Counted from the first letter of the stretch, positions 1-15,991 are shown. The stretch is DNA of 64,000 nt from Nymphaea colorata (GCF_008831285.2 NC_045138.2:27375934-27439933); one strand, 5' to 3'. Program-made: numbers and translations. Notes: a model not told the origin generated them from the letters alone.

Positions 1-73
1 GAGAACCAATACTTCAGTTTCATTTCAACTGAAATGCTTTATATTGATTTACAATCTTCGCGATATATTGCAG

Positions 74-1849
74 GTATTCCCGTCCAAATTCTCCGATTCT
101 CAGCCAAGATTTTACACCCATTGGCAGGTAAGCATATGGCTCCATGATTGTTAGGGATGTACACGAGCCGAGTCTAGCTCAAGTTAGACCAACTTGAGCT
201 CGATTCGACTCAGAAACTCAAGCTCAACTCGACAATACAATATCTAGCTTGAACTCGACTCGTTTAAGTTAAGCATGACTCGTTGTTGTTTTAACTCGTT
301 TAACATCTCAAGCTTATACTTGAATTCAAGCTCGAGTTGGCTTGACTCATTGTTTCCTGTGGCTAGTTGAAATGAACTTAAAGAGGTCATTGATAATACA
401 TGTATACATGAACGTTTATTCACATTACAGAAACACAAACTAGCTAATTACTCTATTCATTTACCTATAACACTGCTTCCAAGGGCATTGCCTAGCTGAT
501 TGGAGTTACAACCTTATAAACGACGATAATATGATTGTCGTTGGGCCTTAGAAGAAACAATAGACCAAAACAAGTTTTTTATTTTCTTTTAAGATGTGGC
601 ACTAGCTCCACTGACGTAAAAAAACGTCACTGAAAGGTCAGTTCACTAGCGCACGCATATTTCGCCTCTAATTTATTAGCTGCATTAGTTTCATTGAGGC
701 AGCTTTCCGCAGCACAAGTCATGTCAATGGTAATTTTACTATTCTTTGTTCATATTATATTTCTTGTAGTGTGAATTCAAAATCATGATTTCTCATCTAG
801 CAGCCCAAACACTTTGAAATTACACTAATTAATTAATAGTTCTCACCTCACACCATGACTACAAATAAAGAGTTTTACTGACAACAACTGTCACTAATGG
901 GAGGTTTAACTGCTATTCTTGCCAGGCTAATGGTACAGCCGGTTGCTTCAACTTGGATTGCCCAGGCTTTGTACAAGTGAGTCCTAAACAGGTCTTTGGT
1001 GGATCACTGCCAGCTTCTGCCTACAAAAAGATACAAATTCATATCTTTGTTGGTATTTTCAAGGTAAGCTGTGTTCCATCTTATTTGAGTGAGCCGGAGC
1101 TTAGCAAATTCCCTTGTTTCTAGGTCCTGAGTTGCAAATGACTCGACTTGAACTCGTTCACGAGCCGAACTTTAACGAATCAAGGTAGAGCGTTCACCCC
1201 TATCATTAGGCACTTCTCTCTAATCTTAGATGGGGTGGATCAGACATATTTGGCAAGCTAAATGTATGAAATATGTTATTTTGAAGAACAAGACTAAAAT
1301 GCCCTTGGACAGAAAAGGAAAAACCAAGAAGGTGACTCCAAAATTGAAAACGCAAAAAAACAAAAAAGGACTGCCTTTTTTTAGAAGGACAAAACTGCCC
1401 TCACAGAAACAACAAATACCGAGAGCATGCACTGAAAGCTTCGATTACTACTTTTGCAGGACGAACATGGAAATTGGTGGCTACAATTTAACCAGGATCC
1501 GATTGGGTACTGGCCGGGATCGCTCTTCCCTTACCTGAGCTCAGGGGCGAACTCGACGGAGTGGGGCGGCGAGATCTTGAACACACGGCCCGGCGGGAAC
1601 CGCAGCACCACCCAGATGGGCAGCGGCCACCCTTGGTTCGAAGGCTTCCGATCGGCCGCCTATATCTCCAGCATGCGCTACGTCGACAGGGACGACGAGA
1701 AGCAGCAACTTCAAGTCGTGAATGTCGACTCCATCACCCCCTTCGTCACCAATGAAGGCTGCAATCAGGCGGCCTATTATGGGAACGATGACTGGATGCA
1801 TCGTCACCTCTTCTTTGGAGGCACCCATAACAACTCCACCTGCTCTTAG
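74..1849 (+). CDS. Neprosin-domain protein A (3' part only; 5' exons lie before the window)
   Basis: Three exons are visible: 74-127, 926-1063 and 1460-1849 (stop TAG). All junctions are phase 0 with GT/AG ends. They encode VFPSKFSDSQPRFYTHWQ, then a Cys-containing exon with CFNLDCPGFVQV, then the last exon with NWWLQF, GYWP.SLF, EWGGE and TQMGSGH. This is the C-terminal half of the neprosin (DUF239, PF03080) domain, a secreted beta-sandwich peptidase family. Exon lengths 54 and 138 bp match gene B exactly, and the flanking introns are also alignable, so A and B are tandem duplicates. The second catalytic Glu (in WGGE, codon at 1571-1573) is present; the exon carrying the first lies off the window. 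The last exon is clearly more GC-rich than the rest of the gene. The intron at 128-925 and the one at 1064-1459 both carry pieces of a dispersed repeat. Confidence 0.88.
155..350. repeat. Dispersed GAGCTCGA/ACTCGACTCG-type repeat, copy 1
   Basis: Short degenerate units built from GAGCTCGA, ACTCGACTCG and CTCAAGCTC recur through this intron segment of neprosin A, beginning with TGTACACGAGCCGAG. Similar sequence occurs at 1134-1200, 2085-2420 and 57270-57350. The composition suggests remnants of a non-autonomous transposon family; no clear terminal repeats or target-site duplication could be fixed. Confidence 0.5.
1134..1204. repeat. Dispersed GAGCTCGA-type repeat, copy 2
   Basis: ACTCGACTTGAACTCGTTCACGAGCC and following bases resemble the repeat at 155-350. 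The end, GTTCACCCCTAT, reads on the other strand as ATAGGGGTGAAC, similar to the TAGGGATGTACAC start of copy 1. This hints at inverted ends of one family. Confidence 0.4.
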
Positions 1850-3450
1850 TCGATCGACGACGAAGAACCAATTCAGTTCTCCATGTTTCTAATGGTTCCT
1901 GTTCAGACGTAAACCAGACGATTTGATTGATTAATTGTAATGGAGAAGAACCCTTGTTCGTGAATCGCGTGTTTGCATAGGAGAGAAATTTTCGCCTTTT
2001 TCGGCCCGCATGCTTTTGATGATAAGTCATCTGGAAAGAGTTGTCCGGGGTCGGCCGGGGTTCTCCTGTCATCGCTGCAATCTGCATGCGAGCCCGAACT
2101 CAATCGATCACAAAAATCAAGCTCGAACTTGACTCGTTTAACCCATTTAACTCCTTTTAAGTGTTAACTTGTGTAAGTATTAACTCATTTAACTTTGTAA
2201 GTGTAAGTGTTTACTCATGTAACTTGTGAAAATTTGTTTTTACCCTCCAACTTAAAACCGGTGATTCAGTGACCAGTTTTAACAATATTATATAAAGTAT
2301 CAATGTGAGTCGAGTTCCTGAAACTCGAACTCGACTCATTTATCATTTCAAGTATATTTGTAAGCATGAGCCAAGTTTTTTCGAGCAAGTTCGAATTGAG
2401 CCCGAGTTGAATCGACTCATTGTGGTGAGAAGTTGATTGTTTTTTATCTTTTCCTTTGAGAGGCATTACAGTAATTTTGTAGGTATCTAGCCAAAATTAT
2501 GAGGACACTTTGTTCCCGCTCAAATTGGAGCTAAGGTTTTTCAGGTGTAAAATAATAGGCAATTAGCTATCAAAGTGATTAATCAGTACGAGTTAGGTTT
2601 ATGATCCTTCTTCCCATCTGCATTCCGGAGCCAGAAATTTGATCATGCATATGTGACAAAAAGAAAAGAAAACAAATTATGATTGTCGAGAAGCAAAGTA
2701 GACAAGTTAAACTATTTAGAAGCAAAACAGAATACTATTAATTTCTGGAAATTGGAGTTGACGGATATAAATACGGGATTTTATTATAATTAAGATTGTT
2801 GAAATCATGATTCTTAAAAAGAAAATTTCCCAAAATGCAGCTTTGAGGGATGTAGCAAACCTGGCGGCAATATGGAGGTTATGTGTCAGCGTGAATTTTC
2901 GTATGGTTAATGATTAAAATACCTTTATTTCATATTAAATAATTTTTTTGTAAAGATAAAATGAAAAAAAAACTATAAAAAATATTTCTTTTTAATATAC
3001 TACCAAAATGTCATTCCCTCCCTCCTTTACACTGCACACGCTGTGCCTCTCACATATAACTTTTTGTGGGGAAATTGTGGGGTGGGGCTTCGAACACTAA
3101 CAATTTCTAAAATTTGGTACCAGCTCTGTTATACTTCAGAATGAATCCAAGTCCCAATTTGGTACCAGTTCTTTTCTACTTCTCCATACTTAATCCAAGT
3201 CATCACTTCAAACATGGAAAAACAAAGGCATATATGTAAAAGGACATTTTGCTAATTAAATTCATTTGTGGGCATTTTATTTTGCGTGAAGTGAGTAAAG
3301 ATATAAGGTTATTTAAAAAAAAAAATTAAATCTTTGTGGAAGGAGATCCTTGAAATGAAGAATATCTCCTGAAATGCCAACATATCATCCATATGATTCT
3401 ACCTGTCCAGAATCCGTTTCCTTGGTTCTTACATGGAAAATTGACCACCA
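1850..3450. other. Intergenic: neprosin A to B
   Basis: Holds the 3' UTR of A, the dispersed repeat at 2085-2425 and AT-rich DNA. I see no gene; short open frames here lack motifs or codon structure. Confidence 0.6.
2085..2425. repeat. Dispersed GAGCTCGA-type repeat, copy 3
   Basis: The segment downstream of neprosin A contains GAGCCCGAACTC, CAAGCTCGAACTTGACTCG, CTCGAACTCGACTC and GAGCCCGAGTTGAATCGACTC, interleaved with runs of TTTAACTC/GTGTTAAC-like units. It is degenerate and probably an old insertion. Confidence 0.45.
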
Positions 3451-3460
3451 TATTTAAAAG
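3451..3460 (+). promoter_or_regulatory. TATA-like element of neprosin B
   Basis: TATTTAAAAG lies 121-130 bp before the ATG at 3581. A purine-rich GAGA run (3561-3581) fills the end of the presumed 5' UTR. No transcript data; the position is plausible for a core promoter. Confidence 0.45.
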
Positions 3461-3580
3461 GCCAGATTTTGTTTACAAAAGTATCGTTTTTTATTTCGAA
3501 TGAAGCGAACAAAAAATACGAGCTCTGCTGGGGAGTTTTGGAACAAGAGGCCATTTTGACAGAGAGAGAGGGGGAGAGAG

Positions 3581-7234
<3,654 letters not shown>

Positions 7235-9034
7235 AAACCCTCGATCTGAATGTTGGAGATCAGTCGATAGTGCCATGGAGGGCACAGGATTGACCGGGGA
7301 TGGGCGTTCCATGTGCTACCACATTGGACAATCGACTGATCGGCAGCAGTTCCACAAGCAGGCCGGCCATTAATGTTCTGCATCCCTGGGCCTAGAAGGA
7401 CTCATCCGCTGTAGTCATTGAAACGGAAGACAATCTTGTAGGCACTGGAAATGGTCCTTGGGTTTGATCTTCTTATGTAAATGAAGCATGTGGCCTGCCG
7501 CCTGCTTGCTAGGCTTTCGGCGAGTTAGGCTTTGGTGGTTCTCTGTTGCTTCCGTGGTTTGCATCTGCGGAAGAAAAGGATCTGGAAAAAAATTTCAAAT
7601 TTTCAAATTTTTTTTCATTTCATCAAACGTGCAGAAATTTTTTTGACCGTTGAAATTGATTCCATAAATATATTTTCGAAAAAAAATTTCCAACCCATAA
7701 TTTTTTAGATTGAGTTCTAATTAATTGTCATCTTCCTTAATTATGCCATTAGAAACAGTAATTAGAATATCAAACAAATGCTATCATTAAGGTGGATCCA
7801 TTTCTCTCTTCTTATGCACCAGCCTAATGTTAGTACATTAGATTTTGGGTGAGCAAGAGGTCAACAATGCATTGCCAGGAAAATGCACGAGGACTAACAA
7901 GTCAAAGGTCCAGACCTGGAGGGGTACAGTACAGCCGTTAATTAGAATGTCATAATCTCATTGTAAAACATTTAAAAATAGTCAAAAGTTAACATGCTGG
8001 CCAGTTTTGACACTAATTATATTTGGATTTGACCCATTTAATCCAATTCTAACAACATTAGTGTAATGTGCTTAGCCAATTAAAGTCACGAATCTCATTC
8101 TTACAAAATCCATTGTTGTGAAATAAGATTAATGTGGATCTGCAACCATCGGCGTAGGAGGATACCCTAATCATTGGAAAAAAAAAAAGGAAGAAAAAGG
8201 AAGAAGACATGGCAAATATGTTTGCCGTATCTTCTTTTATCTTGATGTACAAGTTTGTCACCTTTGCCTCTTATCCTTGGCATTTAATGCGGTCACTAAG
8301 TAATGACATAAACTTATTAACCATGATAAACACTTTTTAGGTTACGCTCTTATCCTTGGCATTTAATGCGGTCACTAAGTAATGACATAAACTTATTAAC
8401 CATGATAAACACTTTTTAGGTTAGGTTGCTTCAAAGGACATGGCATAGTTGGTCGGGCAGATTGACATGTAAAAGGTATTTTCTATGAGCACTACTCTAC
8501 ACCGTAACAAGTGAGAGCGATCATACCTCATCTAAGTCCTGACGCAGCCCAGACCCCTGAGACAAGACAATGGGAGGGCTCTCGGGTCTTCTTTGGATGG
8601 TAATAGGGGCAGAGAAAGGAAATTTTTAGTCGCATCGAACTATAATTCAAATTTATATATAGATTAAATCAAAATTTTAAAATTTATAGGTAAAATTTTG
8701 ATTTTTCTAAAATCCCAAGTAGTATAAACTAAAATTTTGATTTTTCTAAAATGCCGTTTTATAAGGAAGGTTGGCGTTTATATGTATGAACTCTCTCTCC
8801 CAACCTTGTAGTATAACGGCAACACCTCAGCAAAAATCCATGCTTCTAGTTTTTCCTGATCTTACATCTTAAACACCAACATGACATATTGGAGAATCGA
8901 CTCTTGATAAAGTTCCAAATGCTGAACGAAATTTGGTTCCACATATTAGGCAGTCGTTTAAAGATGATTCATGGCCAAGATGCAGCAGGAGGAAGGGCAA
9001 GTTATCCTCATATTCTCCATTTATGTGACTGCTG
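7235..9034. other. Intergenic between convergent neprosin B and C
   Basis: 3' UTRs of both genes from opposite sides, the 79-bp tandem duplication, and AT-rich sequence. No gene seen. Confidence 0.6.
8268..8423. repeat. Perfect tandem duplication, 79-bp unit, two copies
   Basis: Copy 1 starts at 8268 and copy 2 at 8347; about 77 bp are identical (CTCTTATCCTTGGCATTTAA ... CACTTTTTAGGTTA). It lies in the intergenic space between the convergent genes neprosin B and C. No mismatches means it is recent, or an assembly artefact. Confidence 0.9.
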
Positions 9035-11984
9035 TCAATGTGGGCATTTCTCTGCAGAATTGCCAGGGCCACCAAAGAATATGTGGAGCCCCAGATTGCC
9101 TCTGTCAGATATATCCAAGCTGTAGCAGCCACTGTCAGTTATTACTGGTCTATAGTGCTGAGGGGTCTTGATATCATTGTCACCATTTACATATGCAATG
9201 TTGGAGATGTAGGCTGCCTTGCCATATCCCCACCCTGCAAAGTCGCCGCTTCCCATTCGAGTGGTGGTGTGGAATCCCTCAAACTTTTCGTCTGTGATCT
9301 CCCCACCATACTGAACTGAGGTAGCCCAGCTACTCAAGCTGGTGAAAAGAGAGCTAGGCCAGTATCCAACATCTTTGCCTTGGAAGCGAAACCACCAATC
9401 ATGTGTTTTTGTATCCTGTTCAACAATCACGCTGTGAGAACTTTGTTGATACTGTCTGTGATAATGATAGATAAGCTAATGATTGACTGGAAGAACAAAG
9501 ATAACTGAGATATGCCATGTCAATTATGTGTTAACGCATTACTGCATAAGCTTCCAGGATTTATATATATATTAAATTCTGTGAAATTGAATGGAGATCC
9601 GTCCGAATTCCAGTAAACATCTGCTGTATTTCTTTGCAACAGATGTACAACTGGAGCATCACTGCTTCGGATTAGTCAGGAAACTGAACTGACTCATGAA
9701 AGGACCTGTTTCATTTCTTTCGTTTTCTATTTTTTCTCTCTTAAGCAGCGATTGAAAAAGAAAAGGAAACTGCTTAGAACAGAAAAAGCAAAAAGTGGAC
9801 TGCATTCTTTCATTTTCATCTTAGGTCTTTCAGTAGCACTAATATTTACAGGTAGAGAAGAATACTGCTTACCTTGAATATCATAACATCGATTCCATAT
9901 TGTTGGCCATCAGGGATTGAAAGCGGTTGTATTTTGACACCGAGGCCAACTTGATGGTTTACATGCACAAATCCTGGGCAATCTGGACTATAGTTGTAAC
10001 ACTGCCTGTCAGTCCCCTGCATTGCAATGGTAAGCATTCAAAGTAAGTTGGTGGGGATCCGGTTGTCTCAATATGGTTTCAACTAGGCCACTTTGTTTTT
10101 GTGTGTAGTCATGTAAAGGTTTTCTCAAATAACTGTGATGAAGAGCACATTCACGGATTCACCTTCCAGAAAGTAAACAGCCTTGTACTGGAATCCCCAA
10201 ATAATTGTTTGTAGACCTGAAATTTTGAGTAATAATTAGAATCATGCGGCAAGCAAATATTATTTTATTTATGCACTTAAGGACCTTAATTAACTGATGG
10301 CACGAAAACCTTTTCTGGTAAATCTTTTGAAAATTGTTATAGAAACACCAAGGAAATTCTATCCTAACAAAACTTGATTCAAAACATAATAAAAGCGGCA
10401 AAAATGACAAGTTCAGTGAGCATTACTATCCATCCAGCGGAGATGTACTCTGTGCCCGCCAAGAGTGTTATGGACGCACTGCTAAATTCTTTTTCACGAG
10501 TAAGTGGATTCCAGACATTTATTCTTGCAGATGCGCCGAAAAATCCATAATCAGGAGGATAATCAGTCTTCAGAAGAGCAAACTGTTCCAAAGTGAGCAT
10601 TGAAGAAGCATCAGTAGCTACGAAAAGGCAGATTATACAGGGATCTTGTAAACTCTAATCCTTACACAGAACATGTTAAATGATGTTGTCCACTATCAAG
10701 GCCGTTCATCTCTGAGAATAGACAAAAACGAGTTGCTAAGGCATAAACTATTTTTCCTCCTAGAAGAAATTCTTTTTATCAGTACTATGAGTTTGTTTCA
10801 TCCTAAGATCTAATCATCATGTGAGGAAAGCAATGTGGGAATGATCCATTTCCCTGGAGTTTAGTATTAATATACTATGATATGTGAGTCCTCAATCATC
10901 GCTCTTGGATTTGGATTGGAATAAACAATATACTTCATCATTTCTCTGACATATAAGATCCATGTCAACGATCAATTTTAGGAACCGTCCATGTAATCAA
11001 CCTTAGGTTTACCTCATGGTGAAATTTGCCTGTCATTCCAACGCTGTCCAACCCAGAAGTAGCACTCTGGGTAGCTGACAGGGGTGCAACATGTTCAAGG
11101 CTGTGGTTTACATTCCTTGAAACAGGGACAGACCATTCTGGACAGTGCTCCCCTCCCTTGTTCCACTGCAGACTCTGTCCAGATGATGAGTTAGTAGAAT
11201 TTGTCCCTGAATTTGGGTATGAAGTTGGTTGCATCTGTAGTCAGGAAAAGAAAAAGGAAAAGAAGATGTTACAGGCTTCCAGCAAATGGGGCTAAGAATA
11301 TAGTGACATGGCCCTTTTCTTTACAGGCGTATTTAGTATAGGCAGAGCCTTTTAACAGTTCATACCAGAACACAAATCAAGGTCACCTGGTGTTTCGAAC
11401 AACCTGTAACAAGGATCAAAAATATGCCCTTGGCACGCGTGTTAATGCAGTGATGGCATACCAATTAGGAAATGGAACTCCATTGGTGTTTCACATCTAC
11501 AAACTATAACACCGTTTGACCTGATTTGCTTGCCCCTGGCCAAATTGGACGGGGCTCTCACATCACAGCCAAGGCTGTCGGCAATCATGATTGAATTTTG
11601 TGCTTTTGCGCTTGAAAGGCAAAATCACCATCATTCTTACTTGGACGACATGGTCTTTAAGCGAAGCGTGTTGTAGAGAGGGCTGGCTGTATATTTGAAA
11701 GCAATCAATTGTATCCCCATCGTTTGTCTGCAAAATAAAGCGTCCCATCGATCAGATAACAGATTCAGTAATGCTGGGGAGAGAGAAATAGAGAGAAGAG
11801 GGAAGGAGATAGTAAATCGACTCTGCAATATTCTCCACATATACTGACATACCGAACAAGGAACTTCGTTCCTGCGGTTGGTTTGTAAAGAAGCTTGGAA
11901 ACAGAGAATTAAGTTGCGCCAAACACTTAAATGGAGGTTGGTCCTATACATTTCTCCTCTGCAATAGGAATTAACTTCAGCCTT

Positions 11985-12049
<65 letters not shown>

Positions 12050-12641
12050 TTCCGAACAAGGAACTTCGTCCCTGAGGTTGGTTTGTAAAGAATCTTGGAA
12101 ATAGATAAGATAAATAAGTTGCGCCAAACACTTAAAAACGGAGGTTGGTCCACTGCAATAGGAATTACCCTCTGCCTCGAACTTATATATATACATAAAA
12201 GTTTCCGAACAAGGAACTTCGTCCCTGAGGTTGGTTTGTAAAGAATCTTGGAAACAGAGAGAATTAAGTTGCGCCAACACTTAAAATGGTGGTTAGTCCT
12301 ATCCATTTCTCCTCTGCAATAGGAATTAACCTCAGTCTTGATCTTACTGCAGGAGACATTACCTTATAAGAGCACTGCTCATGGAATTCTCTCCTGATAA
12401 GACTTTCAGTTCGTCCTTGTAGCATAATCAGCGGAGCCGCGTAAGAATCTAAGAAGAGGAAGGGGAAGAAGGAAAGGCAAAGGTTGAAAATTACCTTGAA
12501 GGTCTTGACTGGATTGCTGCTGGGCGTCTGAGTACCTTTCTCCAGTCCAAGACCCTTTGTCGTCGCCCCTGTTCCATATGCTTCTGGACCAAAAACTAAT
12601 GAAACCAACAAAAAGATGAGCAAAACTTTGCTGAAAGCCAT
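9035..12641 (-). CDS. Neprosin-domain protein C (complete, 7 exons, 396 aa)
   Basis: Exons in coding order: 12641-12495, 11727-11641, 11234-11013, 10582-10427, 10216-10163, 10016-9873, 9415-9035, all phase 0 with GT/AG ends. The signal peptide is MAFSKVLLIFLLVSLVFG. The activation-peptide region has TNDGDTIDCFQIYSQPSLQH. The neprosin domain has ARINVWNP, ISAGWIV, TRLFTFW, CPGFVHV, DWWFRF, VGYWPSSLF, YGGEI, TRMGSG and FFGGPGNSAEKCP. Exon order and phases equal gene B, but the sequence is much more diverged than A is from B. Glu309 of GGE is kept; the position of the first catalytic Glu is Ser200 (ISAGW). The spacing between the two sites is 109 residues, the same as reported for Nepenthes neprosin (E188/E297). 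Intron 1 contains a three-copy repeat. The gene converges on B. It is likely secreted; enzymatic activity is doubtful. Confidence 0.9.
11852..12342. repeat. Three-copy ~140-bp repeat in neprosin C intron 1
   Basis: Copies start at about 11852, 12052 and 12205, each opening with CCGAACAAGGAACTTCGT and running through GGTTGGTTTGTAAAGAA, TTAAGTTGCGCCAA and CAATAGGAATTA. Copies 1 and 2 are separated by a TC/TA microsatellite, copies 2 and 3 by a short TA-rich spacer. Copies 2 and 3 share the variant CGTCCCTGAGG; copy 1 has CGTTCCTGCGG. Copy 2 lacks a block before GCAATAGG. Confidence 0.9.
11988..12047. repeat. Compound (TC)n(TA)n microsatellite
   Basis: Lies between copies 1 and 2 of the intron repeat of neprosin C. 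On the sense strand of that gene it reads (TA)n(GA)n. Confidence 0.9.
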
Positions 12642-12697
12642 GACGATCTTGTTGAAGCATCCAAAAGAATTTCAAGTCGTACGCCCCTAATGCCAAT

Positions 12698-12705
12698 CTT
12701 ATATA
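12698..12705 (-). promoter_or_regulatory. TATA box of neprosin C
   Basis: On the minus strand TATATAAG stands 57-64 bp before the ATG at 12641, giving a short 5' UTR of about 30 bp. It is a close match to the plant TATA consensus. Confidence 0.5.
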
Positions 12706-13650
12706 GTTAATATGCTATTATAAGTCCTAAGCCAGCTGCAGAAAAAAACCAATTTTAGCTTATTTGGCTTTCTGTTGGACTATATTTAGTCCCACTAATT
12801 ATAATGGATGCCATGAATTTAAAACAACAGCTAAGAAAGGAAAAATCTTAACAAATAAGCTAAATTTGAATCCGACTTTTAGACCAAATTATATATATAT
12901 ATATATATTATATGTGTGTGTGTGTTAAATTTAAATCCGACTTTTAGACCAAATTGGACCGCATTACAATATGCTAACAACTGACTTTCAAAATGGACTG
13001 ATATTAAATCTAGAATATTTCCTTAAAACTAAATCCAAATACAAACCCGATCAGATATTTATTTAAAGTTGAATTCATTTGGATGTCTTTTAAATTTGAT
13101 ATGATGATGTTACATTTTTTCCATTCAATATTTTTTGAAGCAATTGGGTTAGATAGCCGAACCAAATCGGAGAAGCCAATTTGGATATGGACCTAAATCC
13201 ATATCCAAAACGAGACAATATCCAAATACAGATGCACGCTATGTTGTACGACTCCTCGTGTTTGATCCAAATCCAAGTCGAGATGGGACAACTAAAACCA
13301 GGTGAGCGCTACATGGAATACATCCGAAATCAACTCGACGTGGAAGACCGCCCCGCTTGCTTCAAGGTGTGGGCGAGAGGCTATGGACCTCCGAAAGTAA
13401 AGATACCCTTGGGTTATGTTTGTTTGATTGGTTTTGGCCTCTTGACATGGGCCAGAATTCTTGTTTCTATGGAGACAATGGGTTCCAAATTCGTGTGTAT
13501 CTCAAATCAGATCCGGAAATCCTTGGGGAGATGAGCACCGTTTCACGATGGGACAGGAACGGAAGAGGAATTTTGCTTCGTCTCTCGGCTGCCCTTCCCT
13601 CCCTCTCTTTCTTCATTCCTTCCCTCGCTGCCTTCTCAATCGGATAGAGG
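12706..13650. other. Divergent promoter region, neprosin C and CZIB
   Basis: Contains a repeated AATCCGACTTTTAGACCAAA unit either side of a TA/TG microsatellite (about 12868-12955), the 12-bp inverted repeat, and the presumed CZIB leader with C/T-rich sequence just before 13650. The plus-strand open frames here have no family features. Confidence 0.5.
13180..13209. other. Perfect 12-bp inverted repeat with 6-nt loop
   Basis: TTTGGATATGGA (13180-13191), loop CCTAAA, then the exact reverse complement (13198-13209). It lies in the 1-kb divergent intergenic region between neprosin C and the CZIB gene. Confidence 0.8.
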
Positions 13651-15851
13651 ATGGTGAATTTCATGCTGGAGATCAAAGGGGATCTCGAAAACCTGACTAA
13701 TCTTCAACCAGAGGGGGGATGCAATGATGCCAATTTTCCCTACTATTTCAAGGTTATCTCTCTCGATCTCTCGCTCGCTCTCTTTTGTCGATGGAATTTA
13801 TGCATTGATAGTAAGATATCTCTTTGTTGGTGGTTGAATTCTTAGCTGAAATGTGGGAACTGTGGGGAGTTGAGCCAGAAGGAGACGTGCGTGACGCTAT
13901 CTGAAGTAGTCCAACTGTCCAAAGGAAAAGGCACCGCCAATCTCTCCCAGAGGGTATCCTTGTCTTCCTTTTTGTATTCCCTCCTTAAAGTTCATTTCGT
14001 TTCGTTTAAGATCATTTGGTGGGCTTTTGATGCCCTTGCAAGGAACGGTATGGGTGGGGACTGAATGGCAATGCGTTTCTGAAATGAGATGCTAAATACT
14101 CGTGAGTTTGTGTGTTCATCTGGCTAACTACTCGGTTGGAAGGCTTGTGCTCATGCTGAAATAAAAGAAGTATGTCACAAGAGCATAATCTGTTTGGGAT
14201 AGAACTGAAGATGGCAGAAGTTGCTAAGACAAACGAATTTTTTCATTTGTTGTGTTTCTGCTAGTGATTTATACCTGTAAGCTAACCTGATCGACCCCAC
14301 TCATCACGCGTTTGATGTTTTTAGTTATTCTTTTGGACCCTCATTATTGCACCCACAAAGGGTCCCTTCATCTAGGAGGAGCAACTTGTGAACATTGGCA
14401 GCCTGAAGGACCATGTCGACATGGAACCATAAATGAGTGCTCTTGCCCGAAAGCTACAGCTTCATCTACCTTCTTGATACTTATTTTATAACATCTTTTC
14501 CGATAATAGATCAATGTTCCGGGAACCTGCGTTTATTTCTCACTGAATAAAAGTTAATATTGATTGTAGTTGATTTGAAATGACCTAGTATTAAAACATT
14601 CTTGCTGATTCATCCTCAGTGTAAGTTCTGTGGACGGGACGGCAGTGTGTTGATGATCCCAGGAAGAGGCCGCGCAGTGACTGATGAAGACAGTGAATCA
14701 GGAAAATTTGTTCCAATTATGATGTTTGACTGCAGAGGTTTTGAACCAACAGGTTTTTCATTCAGAGATGGCTGGACGGCTGAATCTGTGAGTTAATCAC
14801 GTTTGTGAAACATTTCTTACGTTTGCTAGTGACCTATGTATGTGTTTAATTCTTGTAGTTGTTATATACTCGTGTCAAGCATAAGGAGATTCTAGCGGTT
14901 ATACCTAATAAGTTAATAACCAATTCTCGTAATTGGATTTCTATAATAATATGAGGGGGAATCTACACATAAATATTGTTGATCCTTTGCAGCTGCAGCA
15001 GCAAGGGGCCATTAAAGCTCCAAGCATTTAGTATGTTGATAGTCTATTTTGTAGCCTTCCATTCCATGGCCTATATCCATGAAATTTGGTTTTACTTTAC
15101 TAGAAAAGTCTGATTTGAATGTTTGCTGCGAGTACTTAATATGGTGCTTCTGCAAGAGAAATGCTGCATTATAATATGTGTTTCTATATGTGATTCTCGT
15201 CCTGTAGGACGCACCTGAACGTAGAAGCTTTGCTGTCTTGTCCTTACCTCCAAAAGAATACTTTGTATACGAATCATGTTGTCTGAATACTTCGTTGCTT
15301 TCCAATTTGCTTTCTAATAGCTCGGCACATTTTTGTTGCTTATGGACTCTGAAGATCCGCAATTCACTACGATTTGCTTGATCCATAACAGTTTTCCCTT
15401 TGGGGTTGCCATGCCACACCCCCTGTATTCCTATTTAAAGATGAATGTGTTCGGGTGGGCACAAGTGGGCAGGCACCATGTTTAAGAAAATGATTATATC
15501 ACACAATGGGTGGAATGGAAATTTAAGCCCCTTCAGGGGTATGAACTACAAGAATCTTGTGCCTTGTCCATGCAAAGACAGGCTGGTTTCTGTTTCTTTC
15601 AACGAAAAATAGGAAGATCTGAAATGCAAATTTACTGTTTTTCCCTTTAACTCTTTAGTGGAAAAACTCCTGTAGGTTTGTTTCACTATTTACCTTGAAT
15701 GGTAACAATAAGTTTGTTACTTCTGCAGCTTGCTGGTACCAAGTTTGAGAGCATTGATTTGTCAGATGGTGACTTCGTCGAGTATGACGAGAAGGGGCAA
15801 TGCCCCGTTGGGGTTTCCAATCTCCAGGAGAGGTTTGTTGTGGTCAGGTAG
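13651..15851 (+). CDS. CXXC motif-containing zinc-binding protein (DUF866/CZIB family, 166 aa)
   Basis: Exons: 13651-13752, 13846-13953, 14620-14787, 15729-15851 (stop TAG). The protein starts MVNFMLEIKGDLENLTNLQP, which is the family's typical opening. Two Cys pairs, C37-G-N-C40 and C71-K-F-C74, are the zinc-binding CXXC motifs. The conserved MIPGRGR, DSESGKF, FDCRGFEP and SIDLSDGDFVEYDEKG blocks follow. Length matches the family (about 160 aa). The human relative (C1orf123/CZIB) is a small zinc protein conserved across eukaryotes whose role is not well established; I infer nothing more for the plant protein. Exon 3 begins exactly at the second CXXC pair, so a splicing error there would remove the metal site. 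A CT-rich run follows the exon 1 donor, and a (CT)n tract lies in the 3' UTR at about 15953-15988. Confidence 0.93.
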
Positions 15852-15948
15852 CTTGGAGCAATAACTCCTAGAAGAACAAAAGCGATGGAATGTTGACCTA
15901 AATGCTCTATAATGGTGCAAACATCTTGATAGAACTAATTATGCTGCG

Positions 15949-15991
<43 letters not shown>

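Noticed and set aside
1541-1828. 95-codon minus-strand frame inside neprosin A last exon
   Set aside because: GC-rich shadow of a conserved neprosin exon.
13181-13534. 117-codon frame upstream of CZIB
   Set aside because: No motif, runs through the hairpin and repeat-like sequence, and is not linked by splice sites to CZIB.
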